Shown one piece after another: positions 52,065-62,062 of a DNA stretch of 64,000 nt. The notes under the pieces were generated by a model. It was not told the origin of the DNA. It worked only from the letters and a program-made list of their open reading frames with translations, and ran no database searches. The stretch lies in contig NZ_FMTT01000002.1 of the NCBI RefSeq assembly GCF_900100345.1, positions 124,001 to 188,000 of the forward strand, read 5' to 3'. The stretch is from Paenibacillus tianmuensis (GTDB lineage Bacteria; Bacillota; Bacilli; Paenibacillales; NBRC-103111). Position numbers and translations under genes: made by a program. Every line of letters begins with the position of its first letter. Position 1 is the stretch's first letter.

Positions 52065-53300
52065 TTATACGCGGGAATCGGCAACTCCGGCGCTTTTCCG
52101 CTTCAGCATCACGGCCTGGAACACCAGATACAGTACGAACAGCGCCAGCACCAGCCCGACGCCGTAAATCGACGTCTCCACGCTTGTTCCCGCAGCGGTC
52201 GCCTGCGTATACGCCCGCACGCCCGCGAACATCAGGATGTTCTCGAACAAGTTTTGCACGGCAATCGTTTTGCCTGCTCCGATCTTCGGGTTGCCTACCT
52301 TCTGCAGCACCGAATTCAGCGGTACGACGTAGACACCGCCGGCAAAACCGACCGCCAGCAAGATGAACACCGTCACGTACAAATTGCTCAGCATCGGGAA
52401 AACGAGAATGAGTATAACCATCACGACGCCGTACAGATAAGAGTTCAAGTACTTGTGCGCCGGGATCAGCTTGGGAGCGGCCAGGGCTCCGACCATAATG
52501 CCGATCGCCGTAACCGCAATCAGCATCGAAATCTGATCGACCCCGTGAATGCCGAGATGCAGCGGAATCCAGGCGATAACCGCCACGCGAATCACCGACG
52601 ACGTCAACCAAAATGAGCCGGTGCCGATCAGGCAATAGCGGGCCGTCCGGTCCCGGAACAGCTCGGCGATATCTTTAAAGAACAAGATCGAATCTTTGAT
52701 GTAATGAATGTTCGGGTTCCCCACCACCCTCGGAATCGAAAGCGACAAAAGCAGCGCGGTCACGTACAGCAGCAGACAGGCGACGATGCACACCGTCAGC
52801 GACTGCTTCGCCAGAATGCCTCCGCCCACCGTACCGGCCAAAATGGCAATGATCGTATAACCCTCGATCTTGGCATTCGCCTTGAGCAGCTCAGAATCGA
52901 GCTGCTTCGCATCCGTCGCGGAACGGCTCAAAATTTCGCCGAGGATGCCGTACTTCGCCGGACTGTACACGGCTGCGCCGATTCCAATTACGGCGTAGCT
53001 TAAGGCAGGCTCGAGACCGAGCAGCAGACCAACGATCCCGAGCGCTTTCAGCGCGTTGCCGATCAGCAGCACGACTGACTTCGGATGCTTATCCGCGAAG
53101 CTGCCGACGAACGGCGCCAGAACGACGTAAGCGAACAAAAAGGCTTGCTGCACATTGCCGATATACGATTCGGGATACGCCTTGGCTCGCAGCATCTCAA
53201 TGATCGCGAACAAAATAGCGTTATCGGCGAACGCGCTCCAAAATTGCGAGACGAGCAGTGCATGGATCGGCTTGAGTTTGAGTTTTTCCCATAGGTTCAT
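52065..53300 (-). CDS. lplT: Lysophospholipid transporter LplT-like MFS protein
   Basis: 411 residues, about 12 helices. The start PIHALLVSQFWSAFADNAILF and VYSPAKYGILGEILS match LplT, which flips lysophospholipids into the cell. Its ATG overlaps the aas stop (ATGA), as expected for the lplT-aas partnership known in Gram-negative bacteria, where Aas reacylates the lipid. The C-terminal tail is short. Confidence 0.85.
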   Translation of the reverse strand: MNLWEKLKLKPIHALLVSQFWSAFADNAILFAIIEMLRAKAYPESYIGNVQQAFLFAYVVLAPFVGSFADKHPKSVVLLIGNALKALGIVGLLLGLEPALSYAVIGIGAAVYSPAKYGILGEILSRSATDAKQLDSELLKANAKIEGYTIIAILAGTVGGGILAKQSLTVCIVACLLLYVTALLLSLSIPRVVGNPNIHYIKDSILFFKDIAELFRDRTARYCLIGTGSFWLTSSVIRVAVIAWIPLHLGIHGVDQISMLIAVTAIGIMVGALAAPKLIPAHKYLNSYLYGVVMVILILVFPMLSNLYVTVFILLAVGFAGGVYVVPLNSVLQKVGNPKIGAGKTIAVQNLFENILMFAGVRAYTQATAAGTSVETSIYGVGLVLALFVLYLVFQAVMLKRKSAGVADSRV

Positions 53301-55426
53301 ACGGCGTTCGCTCCTTCGTCTGCCGCCGGCTCTTCGGCCAGCTTTTTGAGTGCCACATAATCCGGCTTGCCGCTGCCCAGAATCGGCAGCTTCTCGACCC
53401 GCACCAGCTTGGACGGGGTCATGAGTTGAGAATGCCCGTGATCCTTTACGAATTGTTTGATCGTCTGAATCTGATGCTCTTCTTGCGTCACGAACAGAAT
53501 AATGCGCTCGCCTTTGCGGCTGTCCGGCAAGCTGACTGCGGCTACATTCGCATCCCTATAGCAGCTTGTTGCCATCTCCTCCACCTGGTTCAAGGACACC
53601 ATCTCGCCGCCGATTTTCGCGAACCGCTTCACCCGGCTCACGATCGTCACGAAGCCGTCTTCGTCAATCTTCACCACGTCTCCGGTATCGTACCATTCGG
53701 GGCACGGCTTGAAGCCCTCTTCGTGGAGCAGGTAGCCCTTCATTAAGTTTGGTCCCTGAATCAGCAGCTTGCCGCCTTCCAGCCCCGGCACCGGCTCCAG
53801 CTTATATGCGATGCCCGGGAGCAATTGGCCGACCGTGCCTTTGCGGTGCCACATCCGGGTGTTCATCGCCACGACCGGCGACGCTTCCGTCGTGCCGTAG
53901 CCTTCCACCGGGCACACATGGAACTTGTCGACCCACAGCTGCCGGACTTCGTCCTTCAGCTTCTCGGCTCCGGCGATCACGCAGCGAAGCGATTGAAAAT
54001 CGTACGGATGCGCCGCTTTGCCGTACGCCGCCAGGAACGTCGAGGTGCCAAACAGAAACGTCGCATTTCGATCGTAGGCCAGCTCCGGAATGACCTTGTA
54101 ATGAAGCGGGCTCGGGTACAGAAACACCTTCACGCCGTTCAGCACCGGAAGCACTGTCACCAGCAGCCCAAGGCTGTGGAACATCGGCATCGCGTTGAAA
54201 AAGACGTCCCGGGCGTTAATGTCCATCACCGTATGCGTCTGCTGCATGTTTGCATACAGGTTCGCATGGTCCAGCACGACCCCTTTCGGGACGCTTTCAC
54301 TGCCGGAGGTGAAGAGCACGATCTCGGTATTGTTCACCGTCGCCTTCCGCTTGAGCAGGAAGTCCGCGAAACCGGACAGCTTATCGCTCATACGAAGCGT
54401 GTCCTTCATGTCTTCCAAATACAGCACGCGGTACTTGTGGCCGAGACTTTCGATCACCGGCGTCAGCTTTCCTTTGTCGACAAACTGTCTGGAAGTTAGA
54501 ATCGTGCGGACGGAAGCGGTTTCGCAGGCGATGCGCATGTTAGTTTCACCGGCCGAAAAGTTGAGAATCGCCGGCCGTTTGTCAAGCTTGAACAGCGCGA
54601 ACAAAACAAGCAGATGGGCGGCGGAATTCGGCAGCAGGACAGCGACACCCGGCTCGTCTTTCAGTTCGGCCGCAAGCTTTCTGGCAAAGACGTAAGAAGC
54701 GGTTAATAGCTTTTTATAAGTAAACGTCTGGCTCAAATCCTCGCACACCGGGAAGTTGTAGCCGTGATGCTTGGCGGCGGTCAGCAGTTCGTTGAACAGG
54801 TTGATTCCTGTCTTCACCCGGCTGCTCACCAGCTCGGCTTCCAGCTTCTTCTGGATTTGCGCCGCAGCGCGTTCCTTTTGCGATTTCATCGACTGGCTGC
54901 GGTCGTAATCCAAGGTAAACGGATCGCCGATCTGCACGGTCACCTTGGGGAACCACACCTGCCGAATTTTATGCTTCAGGTAAGAAAATTTCGACCGTTC
55001 TGGGCCGTTCAAGGCAATCGGGTACAGCGTCGCGCCCGTGCGGAGCGCAATGTAGCCGACGCCGCTATATATTTTCATCAGCGAGCCGCCGCTCGCGGTA
55101 TTGATGCGCCCTTCCGGGAATACGAGGAGCGGGGCCCCTTTCTGTACCGTCTTGACCATCTGCTTCACGGAGTACGGATTCATCGGATCGACGGCGATAT
55201 GCTTGCGCAGCCGGATCAACGGGGCGAACCGCTTGGCAATGCGCGTGTTCACGACGAACGTCACTTCCTCCGGCAGCCGCGTAGCCAGCAGCGCCGCGTC
55301 GATCAGCGACAGATGATTCGGAATCAGAATGGTCGGTTTGCGGAAGTCGAGCTTTTCCAAACCGCTGAATCTCGCTTGAAAGAACAGGTTGAGTACGATT
55401 CGGGCCAACCATTTTATCAATACCAT
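53297..55426 (-). CDS. aas: Aas-like acyltransferase/acyl-ACP synthetase fusion
   Basis: 709 residues, two enzymes in one. The N-terminal PlsC-type acyltransferase (about 1-200) has the H38-x4-D43 motif (NHLSLID) and FPEGRI. The C-terminal AMP-forming ligase (about 220-700) has FTSGSESVPKG, YGTTEASPV and YDTGDVV. Together they activate a fatty acid and reacylate lysophospholipid. Start ATG 55426, 7 nt after GGAGGG. lplT is translationally coupled. A FapR-like box lies in the promoter region (55471-55487). Confidence 0.9.
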   Translation of the reverse strand: MVLIKWLARIVLNLFFQARFSGLEKLDFRKPTILIPNHLSLIDAALLATRLPEEVTFVVNTRIAKRFAPLIRLRKHIAVDPMNPYSVKQMVKTVQKGAPLLVFPEGRINTASGGSLMKIYSGVGYIALRTGATLYPIALNGPERSKFSYLKHKIRQVWFPKVTVQIGDPFTLDYDRSQSMKSQKERAAAQIQKKLEAELVSSRVKTGINLFNELLTAAKHHGYNFPVCEDLSQTFTYKKLLTASYVFARKLAAELKDEPGVAVLLPNSAAHLLVLFALFKLDKRPAILNFSAGETNMRIACETASVRTILTSRQFVDKGKLTPVIESLGHKYRVLYLEDMKDTLRMSDKLSGFADFLLKRKATVNNTEIVLFTSGSESVPKGVVLDHANLYANMQQTHTVMDINARDVFFNAMPMFHSLGLLVTVLPVLNGVKVFLYPSPLHYKVIPELAYDRNATFLFGTSTFLAAYGKAAHPYDFQSLRCVIAGAEKLKDEVRQLWVDKFHVCPVEGYGTTEASPVVAMNTRMWHRKGTVGQLLPGIAYKLEPVPGLEGGKLLIQGPNLMKGYLLHEEGFKPCPEWYDTGDVVKIDEDGFVTIVSRVKRFAKIGGEMVSLNQVEEMATSCYRDANVAAVSLPDSRKGERIILFVTQEEHQIQTIKQFVKDHGHSQLMTPSKLVRVEKLPILGSGKPDYVALKKLAEEPAADEGANAV

Positions 55427-55470
55427 AGCCATTCCCTCCGTCGGTGCTTTGTGTTTTTTGCGATTAGTTC

Positions 55471-55542
55471 TTAGCACCTGGTCTTAAACCATATTGTACG
55501 CGGATTCGACAAAGCGGGTAGTACTAACTTTGCGTAGTACCC
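55471..55542. promoter_or_regulatory. Candidate FapR-type operator region upstream of aas
   Basis: TTAGCACCTGGTCTTAA (55471-55487) is an imperfect 8-1-8 inverted repeat resembling FapR boxes of fatty-acid genes. It lies 45 bp upstream of the aas start. Further upstream, 55516-55524 and 55534-55542 form a 9-bp inverted repeat with one mismatch; read on the minus strand it contains TTAGTAC, a second possible half-site. Confidence 0.5.
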
Positions 55543-55573
55543 GAAGCGTACTGCATCCTATTCCGGAAGAACG

Positions 55574-55617
55574 AAAAAAGAAGCGCCTCCGACCGCTTTC
55601 GCCGTAAGAGGTGCTTC
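55574..55617 (-). terminator. Terminator of the metallophosphoesterase gene
   Basis: A 10-bp stem (55580-55589 with 55608-55617, one G-T pair); on the minus strand TTTTTTC follows. Confidence 0.8.
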
Positions 55618-55639
55618 CTTTGTAAAATGGACGGATCAA

Positions 55640-56494
55640 TTATGCATTCAGTGGGCTTCGATCCTCAAGAGAGGCCAGCTCGATCACGGACAATGCCTTC
55701 GCAACCTCGGTCTGCGCATCTCCCGGATTCGACCATTCCCGGGTATAGCCGAGACAGCTGCATACGTACAGCGTGCCGCCGAAGGTTTGCCGCTTCCGGT
55801 AGTGCACGTGGCCGCAGACGGCCAGCTTCACAGAGGAGGCATACGATTCGATCAGCTTCCCGTACTGCTCGCTTCCGAGAAAGGCGTTAAAGTAGCCCCA
55901 TACCTCGCCAGCGTTCGGGACGGTAAAATAACGGTGAGGCAGGACGTGGGTCATCACGATGACCTTCTTGTCCCGAAGCTCGCTCAGTTGCTTGTCCAGC
56001 TTCTGCACGAAATAATCGCAGACCTCTGTCGTCGGCCGGTCCCACCGGGCGAACAGACTGTCCTGCCATGTCCGCTCGCCGAGCGACATCTGGTCAAACT
56101 CCTCCTTCGTGTAGCGGTCTGCGCCGAACGAGTAATCGTACCAACCGATATCTCCGACGACGGCCCATTCTTCATTAATCATGTAGGCGCCGTTCGCGAG
56201 GTTCCCTTCGTACGCCTGCAGCTCGCGGTACGAATCCCAAGCCGTACGTTCCGGATCATGGATATTCCACAGATCGTGATTGCCCGGGACGAACAAGCAC
56301 GGAATGGACAGCCGTTCCCGGATGTACCTGAGCGTCTTCAGCGTCGTGGCGCTGTTGTTGGAGATGTCTCCGCCGATCAGCAACAGATCCACCTTCTGCG
56401 CAAGCGCCGCTTCGCAGAGCGCGTCCTCGACTGAAACAGAGCAGCCGGGGTTATTGGTATCGATATGCAAATCCGACAAAATGCCGATGTTCAA
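55640..56494 (-). CDS. Calcineurin-like metallophosphoesterase
   Basis: 284 residues. All metal-site motifs in order: SDLHID (D and H), GGDIS, GNHD, MTHVLPH and GHVHYRK. It hydrolyses a phosphomonoester or diester; substrate unknown. Start TTG 56494, 7 nt after GGAGGG; the longer frame upstream is antisense-like and rich in Arg/Ala. It is 95 nt downstream of oppF and may be the last gene of that operon. Confidence 0.85.
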   Translation of the reverse strand: MNIGILSDLHIDTNNPGCSVSVEDALCEAALAQKVDLLLIGGDISNNSATTLKTLRYIRERLSIPCLFVPGNHDLWNIHDPERTAWDSYRELQAYEGNLANGAYMINEEWAVVGDIGWYDYSFGADRYTKEEFDQMSLGERTWQDSLFARWDRPTTEVCDYFVQKLDKQLSELRDKKVIVMTHVLPHRYFTVPNAGEVWGYFNAFLGSEQYGKLIESYASSVKLAVCGHVHYRKRQTFGGTLYVCSCLGYTREWSNPGDAQTEVAKALSVIELASLEDRSPLNA

Positions 56495-56589
56495 AACGAT
56501 TCCCTCCTCGTTCTCCTGTAGGCTTGAGCGGGCCGGATGGCGATGGCGGCTTCTGCAAGCTTCGCCCCGCCGATCCGATGCAATGCTGC

Positions 56590-57564
56590 TTAAATCAGCA
56601 GGCAGCGAGCGTAATGGTCCAGGCCGACAGGCTTCCAGTCCGGCAGCACGAGGGCGCATTCCGCCGCCGCCTGCGGGCAGCGCGTGTGAAACGGGCAGCC
56701 CGCAGGCGGATGAAGCGGGCTCGGCACCTCGCCGCGGAGCACGATGCGTTCGCGCCGCTCCCCGTCACGGACGGACGGGATCGCCGAAAGCAGTGCCCGC
56801 GTGTACGGATGGACCGCACCGCGAAATAAAGCTTCGGCCGGCGCGAGCTCGACAAGCGTGCCCAGATACATAACGGCGACCCGGTCGCTCATGTACTGCA
56901 CAACGTTCAAATCGTGCGAAACGAACAGTGTAGTCAGCGCGAAGTGCCGCTGCAGTTCCTTGAGCAGATTCAAAATTTGCGACTGCACCGATACGTCGAG
57001 CGCGGACACCGGCTCGTCCGCCACGACGAAGGACGGGCGAAGCATAAGCGCCCGGGCGATGCCGATGCGCTGACGCTGGCCGCCGCTCAATTCGTGAGGA
57101 TACCGGGAGGCGTAGCTGCGGTCCAGCCCTACCGTCTCCAGCATGTCGCGAGCCTGCTGCCTACGCTCGGCAAGCGATCCGCTCCGGTGGACGCGAAGCG
57201 GTTCCTCCAGAATCGAGCCGATCGTATGCCGCGGATTGAGCGACGCGTACGGGTCTTGAAAGATCAGCTGAATGTGCTTCCGCATCTCCCGTATTTCGCG
57301 GCCCCGCAGCGTTGTCAGCTCCCGTCCGCGAAAGCGGATGGACCCGGAGGTCGGCTCCATCAGCCTTGCAAGCAGTTGGCCGGTCGTCGACTTGCCGCAG
57401 CCGCTTTCTCCGACGAGGCCGAGCGTCTCGCCGCTGCGGATATTGAAGGAGACGCCGTTCACGGCGTTTACCCATGCCTTGGGCTTTCCGAAGCCTGCGG
57501 CGGCCGGGTAGCGCTTCGTCAGCCGGTCGATCGCCACCAGCGGTTCAAGCGAGCTGATACTCAC
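56590..57564 (-). CDS. Oligopeptide-type ABC transporter ATP-binding protein (OppF/DppF-like)
   Basis: 324 residues. Walker [11 protein letters not shown]-loop [11 protein letters not shown], signature [15 protein letters not shown] and Walker B FVVADEP, plus the OppF C-terminus with HPYTRALL and four Cys around [10 protein letters not shown] that bind an Fe-S cluster in related proteins. Start GTG 57564 with GGGAGG 10 nt upstream, overlapping the end of oppD by 20 nt. Confidence 0.92.
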   Translation of the reverse strand: MSISSLEPLVAIDRLTKRYPAAAGFGKPKAWVNAVNGVSFNIRSGETLGLVGESGCGKSTTGQLLARLMEPTSGSIRFRGRELTTLRGREIREMRKHIQLIFQDPYASLNPRHTIGSILEEPLRVHRSGSLAERRQQARDMLETVGLDRSYASRYPHELSGGQRQRIGIARALMLRPSFVVADEPVSALDVSVQSQILNLLKELQRHFALTTLFVSHDLNVVQYMSDRVAVMYLGTLVELAPAEALFRGAVHPYTRALLSAIPSVRDGERRERIVLRGEVPSPLHPPAGCPFHTRCPQAAAECALVLPDWKPVGLDHYARCLLI

Positions 57565-58558
57565 GGACGAACGGCCTCCCTTCCTCGGCAAGCAAGCAGC
57601 GGACCTCGTGCCGGTCCGCGATCAAGCGGCTCGCCGGCCTAACGCCGGAGCAGGCCGCAACGGCACGGTCGCACCGGGCCGCGAACGGACAGCCTCCGGA
57701 GCGCTCCTCCGGCGGAGGCACGCGACCGGGGATCGCGTACAGCGCCTCGTTCCGCTTGTCCGGCGAAGGGATCGACCGCAGCAAGCCGGCCGTGTACGGA
57801 TGGGCGGGCGACCGGAACAGCTCCGCTGCCGGGGCCGTCTCCGCCACCTGCCCGGCGTACATGACGGACACGCGGCTGCACATTTCCGAGATGACGCCGA
57901 GGTCGTGCGAGATCAACAGCACCGACGTGCCTTCCGTCCGGTTCAAGTCCCGCAGCAGCTCCAAAATTTGCGCCTGCACCGTCACATCGAGCGCCGTCGT
58001 CGGCTCGTCGGCGATCAGCAGCTTCGGACGGCACGCCAGCGCCATCGCAATCATGACCCGCTGCCGCATCCCGCCGGACAACCGGTGGGGATATTCGCGC
58101 ATCAACTGCTCCGCGCGGGCCAACCCAACTTTTTCCAGCATGCCTATGCTATGATTATACGCGTCTTTACGGGACATCGCCAAGTGCAAACGCGGCCCTT
58201 CCATCAGCTGTTCTCCGACCGTAAATACCGGATTGAGCGAGGTCATCGGGTCCTGGAACACCATCGCAATCTCTCTGCCACGCAGTCTGCGCATCGCCTC
58301 CGGCGACAACCGTGTCAGCTCGGCGCCGGCGTAGTCGATCGCCCCGCCCGCAATGCGGGCGCCGGCAGGCAGCAGTCCCATCACGGCTTGAGCCGTGATG
58401 CTTTTGCCGCAGCCCGATTCTCCCACGATGCCGACGATTTCCCCCCGCCCGACCGATAGCGATACCCCTTCGAGCACGGCGCGCATGCCCTGACGGGTCG
58501 GAAGCTCGATATGCAGCTCGTCCAGCCTCAAGAGAGGCGTTTCTTTTCCTCTGGCCAT
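57545..58558 (-). CDS. Oligopeptide-type ABC transporter ATP-binding protein (OppD/DppD-like)
   Basis: 337 residues. [34 protein letters not shown] and LLIADEP, then HPYTAGLL and the Cys-containing GCPFAARCDRA tail. Start ATG 58558, with GGGGGA 7 nt upstream; the open frame upstream runs antisense-like through oppC and is not coding. Works with the neighbouring OppF subunit as a heterodimer. Confidence 0.92.
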   Translation of the reverse strand: MARGKETPLLRLDELHIELPTRQGMRAVLEGVSLSVGRGEIVGIVGESGCGKSITAQAVMGLLPAGARIAGGAIDYAGAELTRLSPEAMRRLRGREIAMVFQDPMTSLNPVFTVGEQLMEGPRLHLAMSRKDAYNHSIGMLEKVGLARAEQLMREYPHRLSGGMRQRVMIAMALACRPKLLIADEPTTALDVTVQAQILELLRDLNRTEGTSVLLISHDLGVISEMCSRVSVMYAGQVAETAPAAELFRSPAHPYTAGLLRSIPSPDKRNEALYAIPGRVPPPEERSGGCPFAARCDRAVAACSGVRPASRLIADRHEVRCLLAEEGRPFVREYQLA

Positions 58559-58572
58559 GGTACGTTCCCCCT

Positions 58573-59382
58573 TCATCGTTTCGGGTCGTTCCAATCGCGC
58601 AGCCCGTCGCCGAGCAGATTGAAGCCGAGCACGGTCATCGTGATCATAAGCCCCGGCGCCAGCGTGTACCACGGCGCTTTCGCAATATAGCTCTGGGCCT
58701 CGTTCAGCATGCGTCCCCAACTCGGGTCGGGAGGCTGAATGCCGAGCCCGAGGTAGCTCAGCCCGGCTTCCGCGAGAATCGCCCCCGAGAAGCTCATCGT
58801 GGCCGCCACGATGAACGGCGACAAAATGTTCGGAAAAATGTGGCGGAACACAATGGAGAGCGGACCGGCCCCGATGCCTCGCGCCGCCTTCACAAAATCC
58901 ATCTCCTTGTACTGCACGAACCCGCTGCGAACGATGCGGGCAAACCCGGGCACGGCCATCAGGCCGATCGCCACAATCGTATTGGTCAGGTTCGGCTGAA
59001 ACACCGCGACCAGCATGAGCGCCAGCAGCAGCCCGGGGAACGCCATCATCGCGTCCATCAGCCGCATCAGCGCTTCGTCCAGCCAACCGCCGACATAACC
59101 GGCGGCGGCTCCGACGAGCAGCCCCCCGGCCGCGCCGATCAGAACGGTCAGGAAGCCGACCTGAAAGGCGGTCCGGGAAGCCGTCATCACCCGGCTTAAA
59201 ATGTCCCGTCCGAAATTGTCCGTTCCGAGCAGGTGCTTCGCCCCGGGAGCGAGAAACCGGCCGGCCGGATTCATGCTATTGACGTCGTAAGGAACATACA
59301 GCCAGCTAACCAGCATGAGCGCCAGCATCGCGCCGATCAGTGCGCCCCCCACGAGCAAATGAACGTTCCGATTTCGTGTCAT
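58573..59382 (-). CDS. ABC transporter permease (OppC/DppC-like)
   Basis: 269 residues, about six helices, with the LGTDNFGRDILSRV opening of DppC permeases and the EAA loop (VKAARGIGAGPLSIVFRHIFPN). GGAG 9 nt before the ATG; 14 nt separate it from oppD. Confidence 0.93.
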   Translation of the reverse strand: MTRNRNVHLLVGGALIGAMLALMLVSWLYVPYDVNSMNPAGRFLAPGAKHLLGTDNFGRDILSRVMTASRTAFQVGFLTVLIGAAGGLLVGAAAGYVGGWLDEALMRLMDAMMAFPGLLLALMLVAVFQPNLTNTIVAIGLMAVPGFARIVRSGFVQYKEMDFVKAARGIGAGPLSIVFRHIFPNILSPFIVAATMSFSGAILAEAGLSYLGLGIQPPDPSWGRMLNEAQSYIAKAPWYTLAPGLMITMTVLGFNLLGDGLRDWNDPKR

Positions 59383-59394
59383 TCCGCTCTTCTC

Positions 59395-60336
59395 CTACTT
59401 CAACCGAATTCTCGGGTCCAGCACCCGGTACAGCATATCGACGGCAAAATTGATCGCAATCACCGTTACGGCCGTGAATAAAATCATCCCCTGCACAAGC
59501 GGAAAATCACGGGCGCCGATCGAGGAAACAAGCAGCCGCCCGAGCCCGGGCAGCGCAAACACCTGCTCCACCACCAGACTGCCGCCCAGCACGTCGGCAA
59601 AAATCATCCCCATCACCGTGACGACGGGGATGAGCGCGTTTTTCAGTACGTGCTTGTACAGCACTGCCTGTTCTTTCAGTCCCTTGCTGTAGCCGGTTCG
59701 GACGTAGTCCTGCTTGAGCTGCTCCAGCATCGTCGTTCGCAGGTAGCGCACCACGACGGCAACCTGCGGGATCGCTACGGCCAGCGCAGGCAGGAACAAG
59801 GAGCGCAGCGCCTCAAGCGGCGACTCCGACCACCGAACGTAGCCTCCGGCCGGAAACCAGTGGAAGGTCAAAGCGAACAGCAGCACGAGCAAAATGCCGA
59901 GCCAAAACGACGGAACGGCCAGTCCGAGCTGACTGAGCAGCGAAATCCACCAGCCGGACGCCCGGCGCTGGGACTTGGCCGCCGCAATGCCGAGCGGCAC
60001 GGCGATGACGATCGTTATCGCCATGGACAGCACCGCGAGCGATGCCGTCACCGGCAGCCGGTCCAAAATCAGCTCCCCGACCGGCCTTGAGAACTTGAGC
60101 GATTCGCCAAGATCGCCCGATACAACGCCTCCGAGCCAGCTCGCAAATTGCTCGCCGAGCGGACGGTCGGTGCCCAGCTTCGCCTCAAGCGCGGCCACCT
60201 GCGCCTCGTCCGCCTCCATTCCGAGAATGGTCAAAGCCGGATTCCCCGGAATGATCCGAAAGACGGCAAAGGTCATCATCAGGACCAGCAGCACCGTCAG
60301 CACAAGCGTAAAGGCTCTCCGCCATGCATACGTCAC
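59395..60336 (-). CDS. ABC transporter permease (OppB/DppB-like)
   Basis: 313 residues, six helices. FRIIPGNPA near the start, then GTDRPLGEQFASWLGGVVSGDLG, cut by an EAA loop (YSKGLKEQAVLYKHVLKN). Start GTG 60336, 9 nt after GGAGAG. 12 nt before oppC. Confidence 0.92.
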   Translation of the reverse strand: MTYAWRRAFTLVLTVLLVLMMTFAVFRIIPGNPALTILGMEADEAQVAALEAKLGTDRPLGEQFASWLGGVVSGDLGESLKFSRPVGELILDRLPVTASLAVLSMAITIVIAVPLGIAAAKSQRRASGWWISLLSQLGLAVPSFWLGILLVLLFALTFHWFPAGGYVRWSESPLEALRSLFLPALAVAIPQVAVVVRYLRTTMLEQLKQDYVRTGYSKGLKEQAVLYKHVLKNALIPVVTVMGMIFADVLGGSLVVEQVFALPGLGRLLVSSIGARDFPLVQGMILFTAVTVIAINFAVDMLYRVLDPRIRLK

Positions 60337-60449
60337 GTCGCTGTCTCTCCTTTCCTAAAAAAGTGGGCGATTCATTCGAGATGCCGCGCGAGCGGACCGT
60401 TTTTTCCGATTGATCCGCCCGTTTAACTCGACATTAGCCCAGCTTCTTG

Positions 60450-62003
60450 TTACTTCACACGGTGAATCGTGGACATATCCTGCACGTAAATCGGGTACAG
60501 CTTGTAGCCGTCCAGCTCTTTTTTCATCGCTACGGTGAAGTTCGGGTCCATGATGTAGACGGCGACGGCGTCTTTGGTCAATAGTTTTTGCGCGTCTTTA
60601 TAGAGCTGCGCCCGTTTGGCGTCGTCCAGCTCGACTTGAGCCGCCTTGATCAGCTTGTCGTATTCCGGGTTGTTATAGTTGTAGAAGTTCGACTTGTAGT
60701 CCGACGCGTAGCGCACCAGCACTTCATGCGGATCAAGCTTGCCCGTCAGCCCGATGATCGTCATATCGTAGTCGCGGCCTTTGTAAATCCGGTCCAGCCA
60801 GACGGCCCATTCGACCATTTCGATTTTGGCGGTGATGCCGACCTTCGCGAGCTGCTGCGCAATAACCTGCGCGGTATCGACATGGAACTTGTAGTTGGAC
60901 GGCACCGAAATCGTCGTGCTGAAGCCGTCCTTCAGCCCCGCCTCGGCCAGCAGGCTTTTCGCCTTGTCCACGTTCACGTTGTAGGTCGATTCCAGACCTT
61001 CCTGAAAATATTTTTGCATGACCGGGCTCATGTTGGAGCCGAGCTTCGTTCCTTTGCCGTCCGCCACGACTTTAATAATTTCATCTGTATCCACGGCGTA
61101 ATTGATCGCCTGACGCACGCGCGGGTCGTCGAACGGCTTGCGGGCGATATTCATCGTCATGAGCTGGACCATGTTTTGCATGCCTTCCACATAGCGGAAT
61201 TGATCCCCTAGCTCGGCGATGCGCTCGTTGCCGATCCGCGGATACATGTCGATGTCCCCGGATTTCAAAGCAAGCAGCGAAGCCTCGGCGTCCGGCATGA
61301 TGCGAAATTCGACCTTGTCGAGGTAAGGCACGCCTTTGACGTAATAGTCTTTGTTCTTCTCGATCACGAGCTTCTGGTTCGGCTGGAACTCGACGAATTT
61401 GAATGGCCCGGTGCCGATCGGCGCTTTATTCTGGTTGTCGTATCCCTTCGGCAAAATAGCGGCCGTGAAGTTGCTCATGAACGAGACGTCGTTCTTTTTC
61501 AGCTTGACCGTGACCGTCTTGGCGTCCGGCGTATCGACGGCTTCGACGTTCGCAAAGGCGCTGGAGAGCGGCTTGCCCGTTTCCTTGCCCATCAGCCGCT
61601 CGTACGAAAATTTTACGTCCTCCGCCGCCACCGTCTTGCCGTTGTGGAACTTGACGCCGTCACGCAGCGTGAACGTATACGTCAGCCCATCGGGAGAAAC
61701 CTTGTATTCCTGTGCGACCGCGGGCTGCAGCTCCCCTTTTTCGTTAGGCTTCAGCAGGCCTTCGAACACGTTGAACATCATCTCCTGCGTCCCCGAAGCA
61801 ACGGCTAGGTGCGGGTCGAGATAGTCCGGGTCCTGCGGAACGGCGACGACGACGCTGCCGCCCTGTATGGGTTCTTTGGCAGCTTCGGCGCCGGTCGCCG
61901 GCGTCTTCGCCGGGCCGCCCGAGCCGCAGGCGGACAGGACGGTGACGGACAGCAGCAGAGCGGCAAGCAGCAGGGGGGTCCTTCGCAATCTTTCGGTTAG
62001 CAT
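60450..62003 (-). CDS. ABC transporter substrate-binding lipoprotein (SBP family 5)
   Basis: 517 residues. Signal peptide with lipobox LSAC (C26), then the family 5 domain: VAVPQDPDYLDPHLA, GLTYTFTLRDGVKFHNGK and PIGTGPFKF. These proteins bind peptides, nickel, glutathione or similar ligands; the sequence does not tell which. GAGGAG 5 nt before the ATG. 113 nt lie between it and oppB, with no clear terminator. Confidence 0.92.
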   Translation of the reverse strand: MLTERLRRTPLLLAALLLSVTVLSACGSGGPAKTPATGAEAAKEPIQGGSVVVAVPQDPDYLDPHLAVASGTQEMMFNVFEGLLKPNEKGELQPAVAQEYKVSPDGLTYTFTLRDGVKFHNGKTVAAEDVKFSYERLMGKETGKPLSSAFANVEAVDTPDAKTVTVKLKKNDVSFMSNFTAAILPKGYDNQNKAPIGTGPFKFVEFQPNQKLVIEKNKDYYVKGVPYLDKVEFRIMPDAEASLLALKSGDIDMYPRIGNERIAELGDQFRYVEGMQNMVQLMTMNIARKPFDDPRVRQAINYAVDTDEIIKVVADGKGTKLGSNMSPVMQKYFQEGLESTYNVNVDKAKSLLAEAGLKDGFSTTISVPSNYKFHVDTAQVIAQQLAKVGITAKIEMVEWAVWLDRIYKGRDYDMTIIGLTGKLDPHEVLVRYASDYKSNFYNYNNPEYDKLIKAAQVELDDAKRAQLYKDAQKLLTKDAVAVYIMDPNFTVAMKKELDGYKLYPIYVQDMSTIHRVK

Positions 62004-62062
62004 GGTTTCTCCTCTTTTCCATCCGTTGTTTGTTTAATAGGCGGGCATTTCTTGTGGCTGTG

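Noticed and set aside
58559-59086. Upstream extension of the oppD frame
   Set aside because: It overlaps oppC in another frame, is Arg/Ala/Gly-rich, and ATG 58558 has a good ribosome site.
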